Made by a program: the position numbers and the translations under genes | Assembly: GCF_900156455.1 (NCBI RefSeq) | Contig: NZ_FTNQ01000003.1 | Span: forward strand, 248,001-312,000 | Length of the DNA stretch: 64,000 bases | From: Microbacterium sp. RURRCA19A | Lineage (GTDB): Bacteria; Actinomycetota; Actinomycetes; Actinomycetales; Microbacteriaceae | Direction: 5' to 3' | In this document: piece by piece, positions 54,646-61,943 of the stretch | Position numbering within the stretch: the stretch's first letter is position 1 | How the letters are laid out: every line of letters begins with the position of its first letter | The notes under the pieces: generated by a model | Seen by the model: the letters and a program-made list of their open reading frames with translations, nothing else | What the model was told of the DNA's origin: nothing | Databases searched by the model: none

Positions 54646-55695
54646 TCAGCCGCCCACGACCCGCACGATCTCGTCTTGGACGAGGCGGGCCGCCGTGGGC
54701 CCGGCGTTCATGAACCACGGGTCGAAGTCGACCACGGTGGTCCGCCCGGCGGCGACGGCGTCGAGCGTCGCCCACAGCGGGGCGGACTCGATGTACGCCA
54801 CGCCCTGACCGGTTCCGGCGTAGAAGACGTGGTCGGCGTCGGCGAGGTCGATCTGCTCGGCGCTCACGTCCTGCGACGTCTCGTCGAAGCGCTGCGACTC
54901 GGGTCGTGCGAGCCCGAGATCCTGCGCGAGGCCGCCCGCGAACGACGGCACGCCCATGATGCGCGTGCGGTCGCCGGTGGACTGCAGGAACGACACGGCC
55001 GGCGCCGGGCTCGGAAGCGTCTGCGCGAACGCGGCACTGTCGGCCTGGAGCGCGTCGAGGTTCGCCTGCGCGGCGGATCTCCGCCCGAGAGCGTCCGCGA
55101 TGAGGAGGAAGTCGCTCTTCCAGTTCACGCCATTGCCCTTGGTGACGACCGTCGGCGCGATGGCGGACAGAGCGTCGTAGATCTCGGTACCCCGCGTCGA
55201 GTTGACGAGGATCAGATCGGGCGCCGCCTGCGCGATCGCCTCGAGATCGGGCTCGGTCCGTTCCCCGATGTCGGCCATGCCGTCGAGCTGCGCCGCGTCG
55301 GCGGGGAACGCGTCGCGCAGGTACTGCGGCACGAGCCCACTGTTCTCCGCACGCGTGGCCGCGACCGGTACCGCACCGAGAGTGAGGACGGCATCCAACT
55401 GACCCGTGGAGACGACCGCGATCCGCTCGGGGGCGGCGGGGATCCGGGTGGTGCCGGCGAAGTGCGCCACCTCGCGCGGGAAGACGCCGTCCGCTTCGCT
55501 CGACCCCATGCCGGGTTCGAGCTCGCGCGCCACGACCCACTCGCCGGTGGAACCGGCTTCCGCGTCGGGAAGGGCCGGTGCGGGCGCCGTCGAGGCGCAC
55601 CCGGCGAGGGCGAGGAGCACGCCGATACTCGCGGCGGCCACGGCGAGGCGTCGCCGGGATCGGAGAGGAGGGGACGGGGAACGATGATGCGACAT
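54646..55695 (-). CDS. siderophore/heme-type ABC substrate-binding lipoprotein
   Basis: The 349-residue protein has a long Arg-rich N-region, a signal peptide with lipobox ALAGC (Cys about 33) and the class-III binding fold of FhuD/FepB (PAAPERIAVVSTGQLDAVLTLG, DLEAIAQAAPDLILVN). It captures a ferric chelate outside the cell for the FecCD permeases encoded divergently. The ATG is 23 bp from the permease ATG, and only the iron box lies between. Which siderophore cannot be seen. Confidence 0.92.
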   Translation of the reverse strand: MSHHRSPSPPLRSRRRLAVAAASIGVLLALAGCASTAPAPALPDAEAGSTGEWVVARELEPGMGSSEADGVFPREVAHFAGTTRIPAAPERIAVVSTGQLDAVLTLGAVPVAATRAENSGLVPQYLRDAFPADAAQLDGMADIGERTEPDLEAIAQAAPDLILVNSTRGTEIYDALSAIAPTVVTKGNGVNWKSDFLLIADALGRRSAAQANLDALQADSAAFAQTLPSPAPAVSFLQSTGDRTRIMGVPSFAGGLAQDLGLARPESQRFDETSQDVSAEQIDLADADHVFYAGTGQGVAYIESAPLWATLDAVAAGRTTVVDFDPWFMNAGPTAARLVQDEIVRVVGG

Positions 55696-55699
55696 GTAG

Positions 55700-55718
55700 T
55701 TAGGTTAGCCTTAGCTAT
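55700..55718. promoter_or_regulatory. iron box (IdeR/DtxR operator)
   Basis: TTAGGTTAGCCTTAGCTAT matches the actinobacterial iron-box consensus TTAGGTTAGSCTAACCTAA in 16 of 19 positions. It fills the whole gap between the two start codons, so Fe-loaded IdeR/DtxR should repress both genes at once. Confidence 0.85.
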
Positions 55719-56768
55719 ATGACGGTGATGAACCCGGGCGCATCGCCGACGGTCACCCTCGTCACGGCCCGGCGGCAGCGCCGACACGTGCGCGCGGTGG
55801 TCGCGACCCTCGCGATCGTGGCGCTCCTCGCGGTCGTCGTGGTCATGAGTCTCGCGGTGGGTTCGCGCCCGTTGGCGTTCCCCGATGTCGTCGCCGCGCT
55901 CTTCTCGGATCGACGGGATGCCACGGGCGTCATCGTCCACGACCTCCGACTCCCCCGCACCCTCACCGCACTCCTCGTGGGCTCGGCGCTCGGCGTCGCG
56001 GGGGTGCTCATGCAGGCGGCGACCCGGAATCCGCTCGCCGATCCGGGGCTCCTGGGGGTGAACGCGGGCGCCGCCGTGGGCGTCGTCGTCGCGATCGCGT
56101 TCTTCGGCGTCGGCACCGCCAGCGGATACGTGTGGTTCGCCTTCGCCGGGGCGGCGGGAGCGGCTGCGGCGGTGTACCTCGCGGCCCGTCCCGCCGGTCG
56201 CGGCGGCACAGTGGGACTGGTGCTGGCGGGAGTCGCGCTGAGCGCGTGCCTCGGCGCTGTGGTGCGCATCATCACGCTCGCCGACGACGACACGTTCGAG
56301 TCGTTCCGGTTCTGGGCGGTGGGGTCGTTCGAGCGCCGGGACACCGACGTCGCCGGCCAGCTCCTCCCCTTCGCCGTCGTCGGCCTGGTGCTGGCGGTGG
56401 TCGTGGCGCGCGGCCTCGACCAGCTGCGCCTCGGGAGCGACCTCGCGCGGGCGCTGGGGGTCTCCCCCGCGCTGGTGCTGGTGGCATCCGGGGTCGCGAT
56501 CACGCTGCTGTGCGCCGTGGCGACCTCCGCCGCAGGCCCCCTGGCCTTCATCGGTCTGCTGGTGGCGCACGTCGTCCGCCGCGCGGGTCCGCCGGGGCTC
56601 CGGGCCCAACTCCCCCTCGCCGCGCTCACGGGCGCGACGCTCACGCTCGCGAGCGACGTCGTCGGACGTGTCATCGCGGTGCCCGCCGAGGTCGAGGCGG
56701 GCATCGTCGCCGCGTTCCTCGGCGCACCCCTCCTGCTGTGGCTCGTGCTGCGGAGGACCACGTCATGA
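55719..56768 (+). CDS. FecCD-family iron-siderophore permease, first subunit
   Basis: A 349-residue protein with about nine to ten membrane helices of the BtuC/FecCD fold: DLRLPRTLTALLVGSALGVA and MQAATRNPLADPGLLGVN are typical. The cytoplasmic loop RALGVSPALVLVASG is the site that contacts the ATPase. The ATG lies directly on the iron box with no ribosome site, suggesting a leaderless mRNA; ATG 55,728 is the alternative. The stop overlaps the next gene (ATGA). Confidence 0.92.
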   Translation: MTVMNPGASPTVTLVTARRQRRHVRAVVATLAIVALLAVVVVMSLAVGSRPLAFPDVVAALFSDRRDATGVIVHDLRLPRTLTALLVGSALGVAGVLMQAATRNPLADPGLLGVNAGAAVGVVVAIAFFGVGTASGYVWFAFAGAAGAAAAVYLAARPAGRGGTVGLVLAGVALSACLGAVVRIITLADDDTFESFRFWAVGSFERRDTDVAGQLLPFAVVGLVLAVVVARGLDQLRLGSDLARALGVSPALVLVASGVAITLLCAVATSAAGPLAFIGLLVAHVVRRAGPPGLRAQLPLAALTGATLTLASDVVGRVIAVPAEVEAGIVAAFLGAPLLLWLVLRRTTS

Positions 56769-57772
56769 GCTCCGCCGTGCACCGTGTGCGGTCCCGCCGC
56801 CGCACGCGCCACGGCGTCGCCGTGGCGATCACGGTCGCGGTCGCTCTCGTCGCGGCGGTCGTCGGTGTGCTGACCGGCTCGTTCCAGGCGTCACCGACGG
56901 AAGTGGCATCCGCTCTGCAGGGGGACGGCGACGCCCGCACGACGCTGGTCGTCGTGGGCATGCGGATGCCACGGATCGCGGCGGCTCTGCTGATCGGCGC
57001 GGCGCTGGGACTGGCGGGCGCGGTGTTCCAGACGCTCGCGCGGAACCCTCTCGCGAGTCCCGACATCGTGGGCTTCAGCGCCGGGTCGGCCACGGGCGCG
57101 CTCATCGGCCTGACGCTCATCGCTCCTACCGCGTCGCCCGCGCCCGGCGCGTGGATCGGTGGACTGTCGACGGTCGCGGTCGTGATGCTCATCGCGCGGA
57201 AGGCGGGAGTGTCGAAGGAGCGCACGATCCTCGCGGGCATCGCCCTCGCGATCCTCTTGGCCGCGGTGAACGACTACCTGCTCACCCGCGCGCCGCTGGA
57301 GATCGCCCGCAACGCGAGCCAGTGGCTGTACGGGAGCCTCGCCGCCACGTCGGGCGCGGACGTCCTCACGCTCGCCGCGTCGGTCGGTGTTCTCGGGATC
57401 GGCATCGTCGCGGTGCACGGCGACTTCCGCGCCATCGAGCTCGGCGATGACACCGCGCGGGCGCTGGGCGTGCGCCTGGGGCGCGTGCGCCTGTTCCTCA
57501 TCGTGGTCGCCGCCCTCCTCACCGGCACCGCGACCGCCGTCGCCGGGCCCATCGGGTTCGTCGCCCTCGCCGCGCCGCAGCTCGCGCGACGGGTGACCGG
57601 GGCCAGTGGCATCCCCCTCGTCGCCTCCGCGGTGACCGGCGCGACCGTGCTGCTCGTCGCCGACGTGATCGCGCAGCGTGCCTTGGCGCCGCTGCAGATC
57701 CCGGTGGGGCTGCTCACGGGCGTGGTGGGCGGGGCGTATCTGTTCTGGGTCGTGGCGCGCGGGCGGCGGTGA
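56765..57772 (+). CDS. FecCD-family iron-siderophore permease, second subunit
   Basis: A 335-residue partner of the previous gene, with the same fold (GMRMPRIAAALLIGAALGLA, QTLARNPLASPDIVGFS) and ATPase-contact loop RALGVRLGRVRLFL. The two would form a heterodimeric channel. The expected third gene, an FecE/FepC-type ATPase, does not follow: after 134 bp comes the tRNA-Lys and a mobile element. The ATPase must be supplied from elsewhere or was separated by the insertion. Confidence 0.92.
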   Translation: MSSAVHRVRSRRRTRHGVAVAITVAVALVAAVVGVLTGSFQASPTEVASALQGDGDARTTLVVVGMRMPRIAAALLIGAALGLAGAVFQTLARNPLASPDIVGFSAGSATGALIGLTLIAPTASPAPGAWIGGLSTVAVVMLIARKAGVSKERTILAGIALAILLAAVNDYLLTRAPLEIARNASQWLYGSLAATSGADVLTLAASVGVLGIGIVAVHGDFRAIELGDDTARALGVRLGRVRLFLIVVAALLTGTATAVAGPIGFVALAAPQLARRVTGASGIPLVASAVTGATVLLVADVIAQRALAPLQIPVGLLTGVVGGAYLFWVVARGRR

Positions 57773-57906
57773 CGGCTGGTGCGCGATGAGGCGGCGGGTG
57801 CCGCGGCCGTCGGCAGCGGTCGTTCGTGGCCCCGGGGCGATGGACGTGGACCCGGGGCCACGCGCGGACGCGGGCACCCCGCGACCCCCGGTAGGGTGGA
57901 TGCCAC

Positions 57907-57982
57907 GGGCCTCTAGCTCAGTCGGTAGAGCATCGGACTTTTAATCCGCGGGTCGTGGGTTCGAGCCCCACGGGGCCCACCA
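57907..57982 (+). tRNA. tRNA-Lys(UUU), used as integration site
   Basis: The 76-nt gene folds into a full cloverleaf: acceptor GGGCCTC/GGGGCCC, D arm GCTCAGTCGGTAGAGC, anticodon loop CTTTTAA with anticodon TTT, T arm GTGGGTTCGAGCCCCAC, discriminator A and encoded CCA. The 3' part is intact, so the inserted element restored it. A serine integrase gene on the other strand ends inside it. Confidence 0.97.
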
Positions 57983-59735
57983 TGTTGCGCTTACTCGAAA
58001 TATCGTCCAAAGCGATGTTTAGGATTTCGCGTGACTCCTGAGACATCGAAGCACCCTCGCCATCGGCGGGGGTGCGTTGCTTTTGGAATGCGTCATCTGC
58101 TGCCATGAGGGCGTCGAACGGTGCGTTGAGTTCGGCTCCCGTCACTTCGTCGGCTTGAACGTAGAGTCGCCGAAACAGAGCCTGGTTCATTAGCCGGCGG
58201 ATCTCATCCGTGGCACTCGCGTAGACCTCGCCGGGGCGCTCCAGGAACGACACGGCAGCGTCAACGTAGTCCAGAACATCTGCGAGCTTGCGTTCGACAT
58301 TGTCGAGCTGCGCTGTCATGATGGCGCGCTGCTTCGTGATCGCCGAGACCCGCTTCTGGATCGTCGCGCGAGGGATCAGGCCATCAGCGGCCAAGTCGAG
58401 CAGGTTCTGCTCCTGCGTATCCAACTTCGTCAAGTTCGCATTGACCTGTTGGTGCAGCGAGCGCGTAGCCCGCTGATCCTCTTCCACTGTCCGTTGGATG
58501 CCCTCTCGAAGCGCCCGCGAGAAGGCTTCCGTCACCTGCTGTCGCTGCCAGAAACGAACGACCGCATCTTCCAGCCGGGGAAGCTGAATGTAAGGGGCAT
58601 CGCACAGGTGTTCCTGACGCCGCCTGCAGAAGAAGTACTGGTAGTCGCCGCCTCGCCCGCGCACATTGGCCATGATCATCCAGCCGATCGTTCCGTCCGT
58701 GTCAAAGCATCGCCCACAGAACAAGCTGCCTTTCAGGTAATGATCGTGCGTGCGCCTGCGCTCCCCCGTGCTCTGCGACGCGATCACCTCTTGCACCCGC
58801 GCGAACACTTCGCCGTTGACCAGAGCGTCGTGCCGCCCCTCGTAGACCTGATCCTTCAGGCGCGCCAGACCGAGGTAGTACGGGTCCTGGAGCAGGCGCT
58901 GTAACTGATTCTCAGAGATCGGACCTGCTGGGCGCGCGCTCGTAGCTCGAGTTGTCAGCCCACGCGCCGTGAGCTCATCTACGAGTGCGGGGATGCTGTA
59001 CTTCCCCGATGCGTAGAGCTCGAAGGCGATAGCCACGAGCGGGGCTCGCTCCTTGTCAAACTGGACCGTGCGCACCTCACGATCCTCAACGCGCACACCG
59101 ACGTTCTCGTAGCCAAGCGGCGCGCGGAAGACCGTGCCACCCTTCTTTGCCTTCTCTCCGAGCTTGTAGCTGATGTCAGCGCCATCCTCCGCTGACCGGT
59201 ACTGGTTGAACGAGGACAGGATGCCTTGCATCAGCTGGCCCACGGGCGTGGCATCGATCTGCTCGGTCGCCGAGACCAGGATCACGTTGTGCTGTTGCAG
59301 CGTCATCATGGTGTTCACCTCGTCGTACCGGTTTCGGTGCAACCGCGACAGCTTGTATACGAGCACGACGTCCACATCGCGCTGCTCACGAATACGAGCA
59401 AGCATCTGCTGGAATGCAACGCGCTTCGACATCTCGGTGCCCGTGCGCCCCGGCTCAACGTACTCGTCGACAATCTCGAAGCCCTGCTGCTGGGCCTTCT
59501 GCTCGCACGCGAGCCGCTGGGCCGGCAGTGAGATCCCTTCGGGATCGAAATCGGTAGATACCTGGCGTTTGCTACTGACGCGCAGGTACAGGACCGCGCG
59601 AAGAGGTTTGGCTCCGTCGGGGAAGCCCTGGTGGCCCGCTGCGCGAGCGTGACGCCCACGCTTTAGCTGCGGGGCGTTTGCGTACACGAGCGCGCTGCCA
59701 CGCGGCTCCTCGGATGATTCGTTTTCGAGGTTCAT
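57918..59735 (-). CDS. large serine recombinase (integrase) whose C-terminus lies in the tRNA
   Basis: A 605-residue serine integrase. The catalytic domain begins YLRVSSKRQ (nucleophile Ser54), with KLSRLHRNR further on; the recombinase domain (about 215–320: PLGYENVGV, PYYLGLARL) and the zinc ribbon (CGRCFDTDGT, then CRRRQEHLC) follow, then a coiled coil (about 420–500). The last 21 codons (GPVGLEPTTRGLKVRCSTD) are read from the tRNA-Lys gene backwards: the TGA at 57,918 is in its D arm. GGGAGGAG precedes ATG 59,735. It catalyses attP × attB exchange and should excise the element with a directionality factor. Confidence 0.95.
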   Translation of the reverse strand: MNLENESSEEPRGSALVYANAPQLKRGRHARAAGHQGFPDGAKPLRAVLYLRVSSKRQVSTDFDPEGISLPAQRLACEQKAQQQGFEIVDEYVEPGRTGTEMSKRVAFQQMLARIREQRDVDVVLVYKLSRLHRNRYDEVNTMMTLQQHNVILVSATEQIDATPVGQLMQGILSSFNQYRSAEDGADISYKLGEKAKKGGTVFRAPLGYENVGVRVEDREVRTVQFDKERAPLVAIAFELYASGKYSIPALVDELTARGLTTRATSARPAGPISENQLQRLLQDPYYLGLARLKDQVYEGRHDALVNGEVFARVQEVIASQSTGERRRTHDHYLKGSLFCGRCFDTDGTIGWMIMANVRGRGGDYQYFFCRRRQEHLCDAPYIQLPRLEDAVVRFWQRQQVTEAFSRALREGIQRTVEEDQRATRSLHQQVNANLTKLDTQEQNLLDLAADGLIPRATIQKRVSAITKQRAIMTAQLDNVERKLADVLDYVDAAVSFLERPGEVYASATDEIRRLMNQALFRRLYVQADEVTGAELNAPFDALMAADDAFQKQRTPADGEGASMSQESREILNIALDDISSKRNMVGPVGLEPTTRGLKVRCSTD

Positions 59736-59934
59736 ATGCTCCTCCCTTCTCCGCGCATGAGGCGGACTTAACTTCTTGATTTACGCTCACTTCACCTCTT
59801 AAGTCGAGATGTTTTGCGTTGTGGAATTGTCATCGCTGACCTGGGGAAAACGCGTCATGACGAGACTCCTGGCGATGGCGTGGTGGGTGTGAGGCCAGGC
59901 GGCTGGCTGCGTGCCTGGCCCCACACGGTGACGG
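59736..59934. promoter_or_regulatory. integrase upstream region with inverted repeat
   Basis: About 200 bp, richer in A+T near 59,770–59,830. GACTTAA (59,765–59,771) and TTAAGTC (59,799–59,805) form a 7-bp inverted repeat about 30 bp before the integrase start, a possible operator. No gene is seen. Confidence 0.35.
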
Positions 59935-60330
59935 TTAGTGTTGCCTCTTCCGGTCGGTAGCGGGGTTGAGCGTGATCTGACTGTCGATGAGCAGTCTCAT
60001 GAACAGTCGGAAGTCGCTTGGCCGCCGGGCCAGGTACTCTTCGCGGGCGACGAAGAGGTCTGGGACTCCGGTTTCCGACATGAAGGTCACGGCGCTGGTG
60101 AAGGCGGGCCGGTACCCCTCGCGGTCGCCGTACTCGATGTACTCGGCAATGATGATCACCCCTTTAGCTCTGGCGGCTTTGGCGATGAACTCTCGTTGCC
60201 GGGCGAGCGAGTACGTGCCGACGCGGCGGGGTGCCCGGCCGTCTCCTTCGCGGCGTGCCCTCAGGTAGGCGACCCCTGTCCGGTAGGTCTCTCCGAGGTA
60301 GTGCTCTTTGTAGATTGACGTGATGTGCAT
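59935..60330 (-). CDS. small recombinase-like protein lacking catalytic serine
   Basis: The 131-residue product looks like a serine-recombinase N-terminal domain on its own: AYLRARREG aligns with the AYLRVSxxx strand, SLARQREFIAKAARAKG with the QR helix, EYIEYGDREGYRPAFTSAV with the next strand, and VAREEYLARRPSDFRLFMRLL with the conserved YKLDRLARSxxDF block. The nucleophile position is Arg26 instead of Ser, so it should not cut DNA. AAAGGAGG seven bases before the ATG shows it is translated. It may be a regulator, a directionality or accessory factor, or a decoy. It is the gene next to the integrase. Confidence 0.65.
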   Translation of the reverse strand: MHITSIYKEHYLGETYRTGVAYLRARREGDGRAPRRVGTYSLARQREFIAKAARAKGVIIIAEYIEYGDREGYRPAFTSAVTFMSETGVPDLFVAREEYLARRPSDFRLFMRLLIDSQITLNPATDRKRQH

Positions 60331-60479
60331 GGTGCGCCTCCTTTCGGCTGAAGCACCGAAGCCGTTCCCTGCCGTCTAGGAACGTCCCCGGTCTGTTTGG
60401 TTGTAGGTTCCCCACCCGCGAGCGGTGGAGCCGGTGCCGCCCCGCCGATGTCCCGGACGGGGCGAAGTCTGAGTTCTGG

Positions 60480-60929
60480 CTACTTGTTGAAGACGTGCCA
60501 CCATCCGTCGAGGCGGACCAGGTCGTAGGTGTCGAAGATCTGGATGTCGATGGCGGCATGGTTCCAAGTGAGGTGGTCTTCGGGGATGCCCTGGGCCTTC
60601 ATGACGTCGTTGACCGCGTCGAGCCAGCCGAGGCCTTCGAGGACGTCGCGGCGGAAGTGACTGAAGTCTTCCCACGCGTCGACGTACGCGGCCGAGAACT
60701 TCTCGTCCAGGTCGTAGGCCGCCGCGTCGGTGTCGGAGAGCAGCAGGAACGCAGCGAACCCAGCGCCTCCTCGCTTGGTGAGGTCGAGAACGCGGAGGGC
60801 ATGGTCCGGGTCGACAAGGGTGGCGAGGGCGGCATCGATGGCAGCGGCTGCTTCGGGGCCGAACCGGTCGTCCTTCCAGGAGTGTTCCTCGGGTCCGTGA
60901 TCTGCGGGTGGCGGCGTCTCAGGACTCAT
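60480..60929 (-). CDS. hypothetical protein of the mobile element
   Basis: I do not recognise this 149-residue acidic protein. It is predicted helical, with Trp-rich C-terminal parts (FSHFRRDVLEGLGWLDAVND, LVRLDGWWHVFNK) and a disordered first 20 residues. The composition recalls antirestriction-type DNA mimics of mobile elements (many Asp/Glu), but no family motif is present. GAGGAGG lies upstream of ATG 60,929, which overlaps the stop of the replication-relaxation gene by four bases. Confidence 0.75.
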   Translation of the reverse strand: MSPETPPPADHGPEEHSWKDDRFGPEAAAAIDAALATLVDPDHALRVLDLTKRGGAGFAAFLLLSDTDAAAYDLDEKFSAAYVDAWEDFSHFRRDVLEGLGWLDAVNDVMKAQGIPEDHLTWNHAAIDIQIFDTYDLVRLDGWWHVFNK

Positions 60930-61771
60930 GACGCCTCCTCACCTGGCTCGGTTATGTCACCCTGAAGCGGGGTGACGGTGGTCACGAACTCGCCCGGGGT
61001 GATGAGCGTGAACAGCCGGTTCGGGAGCGTCGAGTCCTCCGCGATGGCTGCCGTGAGCCGGGCGACGCGCCGCTGGGTGGGCACGACCCACAGCACCCGC
61101 GGGAACACGCCGTGCTCGACTTGGGCGCGGCCGGTGGCCTTGTAGGCGGCGTAGGTGTGGCATTTCTGGACGAGCACGGGCAGGCTCTCGGTGCCGCGGT
61201 CGATCTCGAGGTACCAGTGATCGTCGAAGTCCTGGGCGGCGACGGTGGCGAACAGGTCGGGCTTCAGGATGGCGGTCCGCCCCTGCGGGGTGAGGAAGCT
61301 GCGCCAGGCGTCCGGCTCGACCTGTAGTTCGGCGACCTCGAGGTCGCTTTCGGTCGCGAGTTCGTGGAGGGTGATGGCGGTGTCGGTGATCTGCAGGGTG
61401 TGTTCAAGGAAGGGCCAGGCGGGGTCGGCATAGCGGCGCCGGGGTCCGTTCGTCTTCCTTGTAAGGCGTTCGCCGGCGACGTCGAGGTGCCAGATGTAGG
61501 CAGCGGAGCCGTGGGGGTGGCCACCGACGCGGCGTTCGAGCCGGGTGATGAGGCGCCGCTCGAGGAGGCGGTCGAGGACGCGGAGGGTTGCGCGGGTGGC
61601 GGCGTCTTGGCTGGTGTGGCCGGTGAAGTAGCGGCGCCGGGCCTGGCTGGTGGTGGCGTAACGGAACTGAGCCAGGAACCCGAGGATGTCGCGGTCGCGG
61701 TCGGAGAGCGTTTCCTTGAGTAGTGCAAGCTGAGCCTGGCTGATGCGCGGGGCGGTGTGGTCGCTGTTCAT
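60926..61771 (-). CDS. replication-relaxation family protein
   Basis: A 281-residue protein with a winged-helix N-terminus (LSDRDRDILGFLAQFRYATT and VLDRLLERRLITRLERRVGG) followed by a domain resembling the C-terminal nuclease-like part of Replic_Relax proteins (LKPDLFATV, YLEIDRGTESLPVLVQKC, with D/E-x-D/E and K in PD-(D/E)xK order). This family is typical of actinobacterial plasmids and integrative elements and is thought to work in replication or transfer. Start: ATG 61,771 (GCGAGG upstream) rather than GTG 61,798. Confidence 0.85.
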   Translation of the reverse strand: MNSDHTAPRISQAQLALLKETLSDRDRDILGFLAQFRYATTSQARRRYFTGHTSQDAATRATLRVLDRLLERRLITRLERRVGGHPHGSAAYIWHLDVAGERLTRKTNGPRRRYADPAWPFLEHTLQITDTAITLHELATESDLEVAELQVEPDAWRSFLTPQGRTAILKPDLFATVAAQDFDDHWYLEIDRGTESLPVLVQKCHTYAAYKATGRAQVEHGVFPRVLWVVPTQRRVARLTAAIAEDSTLPNRLFTLITPGEFVTTVTPLQGDITEPGEEAS

Positions 61772-61814
61772 CGGGTTGCCTCGCTCTCCGGTCGCCACCC
61801 CTGAGACTTAGGGG

Positions 61815-61833
61815 ATCCCGCCAGGGGCGGGAT
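61815..61833. promoter_or_regulatory. short perfect hairpin
   Basis: ATCCCGCC-AGG-GGCGGGAT, 8-bp stem, between the ATPase stop (61,944) and the replication-relaxation start. It may be a weak terminator or RNA stabiliser. Confidence 0.35.
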
Positions 61834-61943
61834 AGTCGGCTCCCGTACGGATCCGAGATCGGCGTGAGGACGGGCAAGTCGGGCGGAATCCGTGGAAGTG
61901 ATCCGATGGGCGATCCGACACCCCCTCGCCTCTTCTAGAGGGC

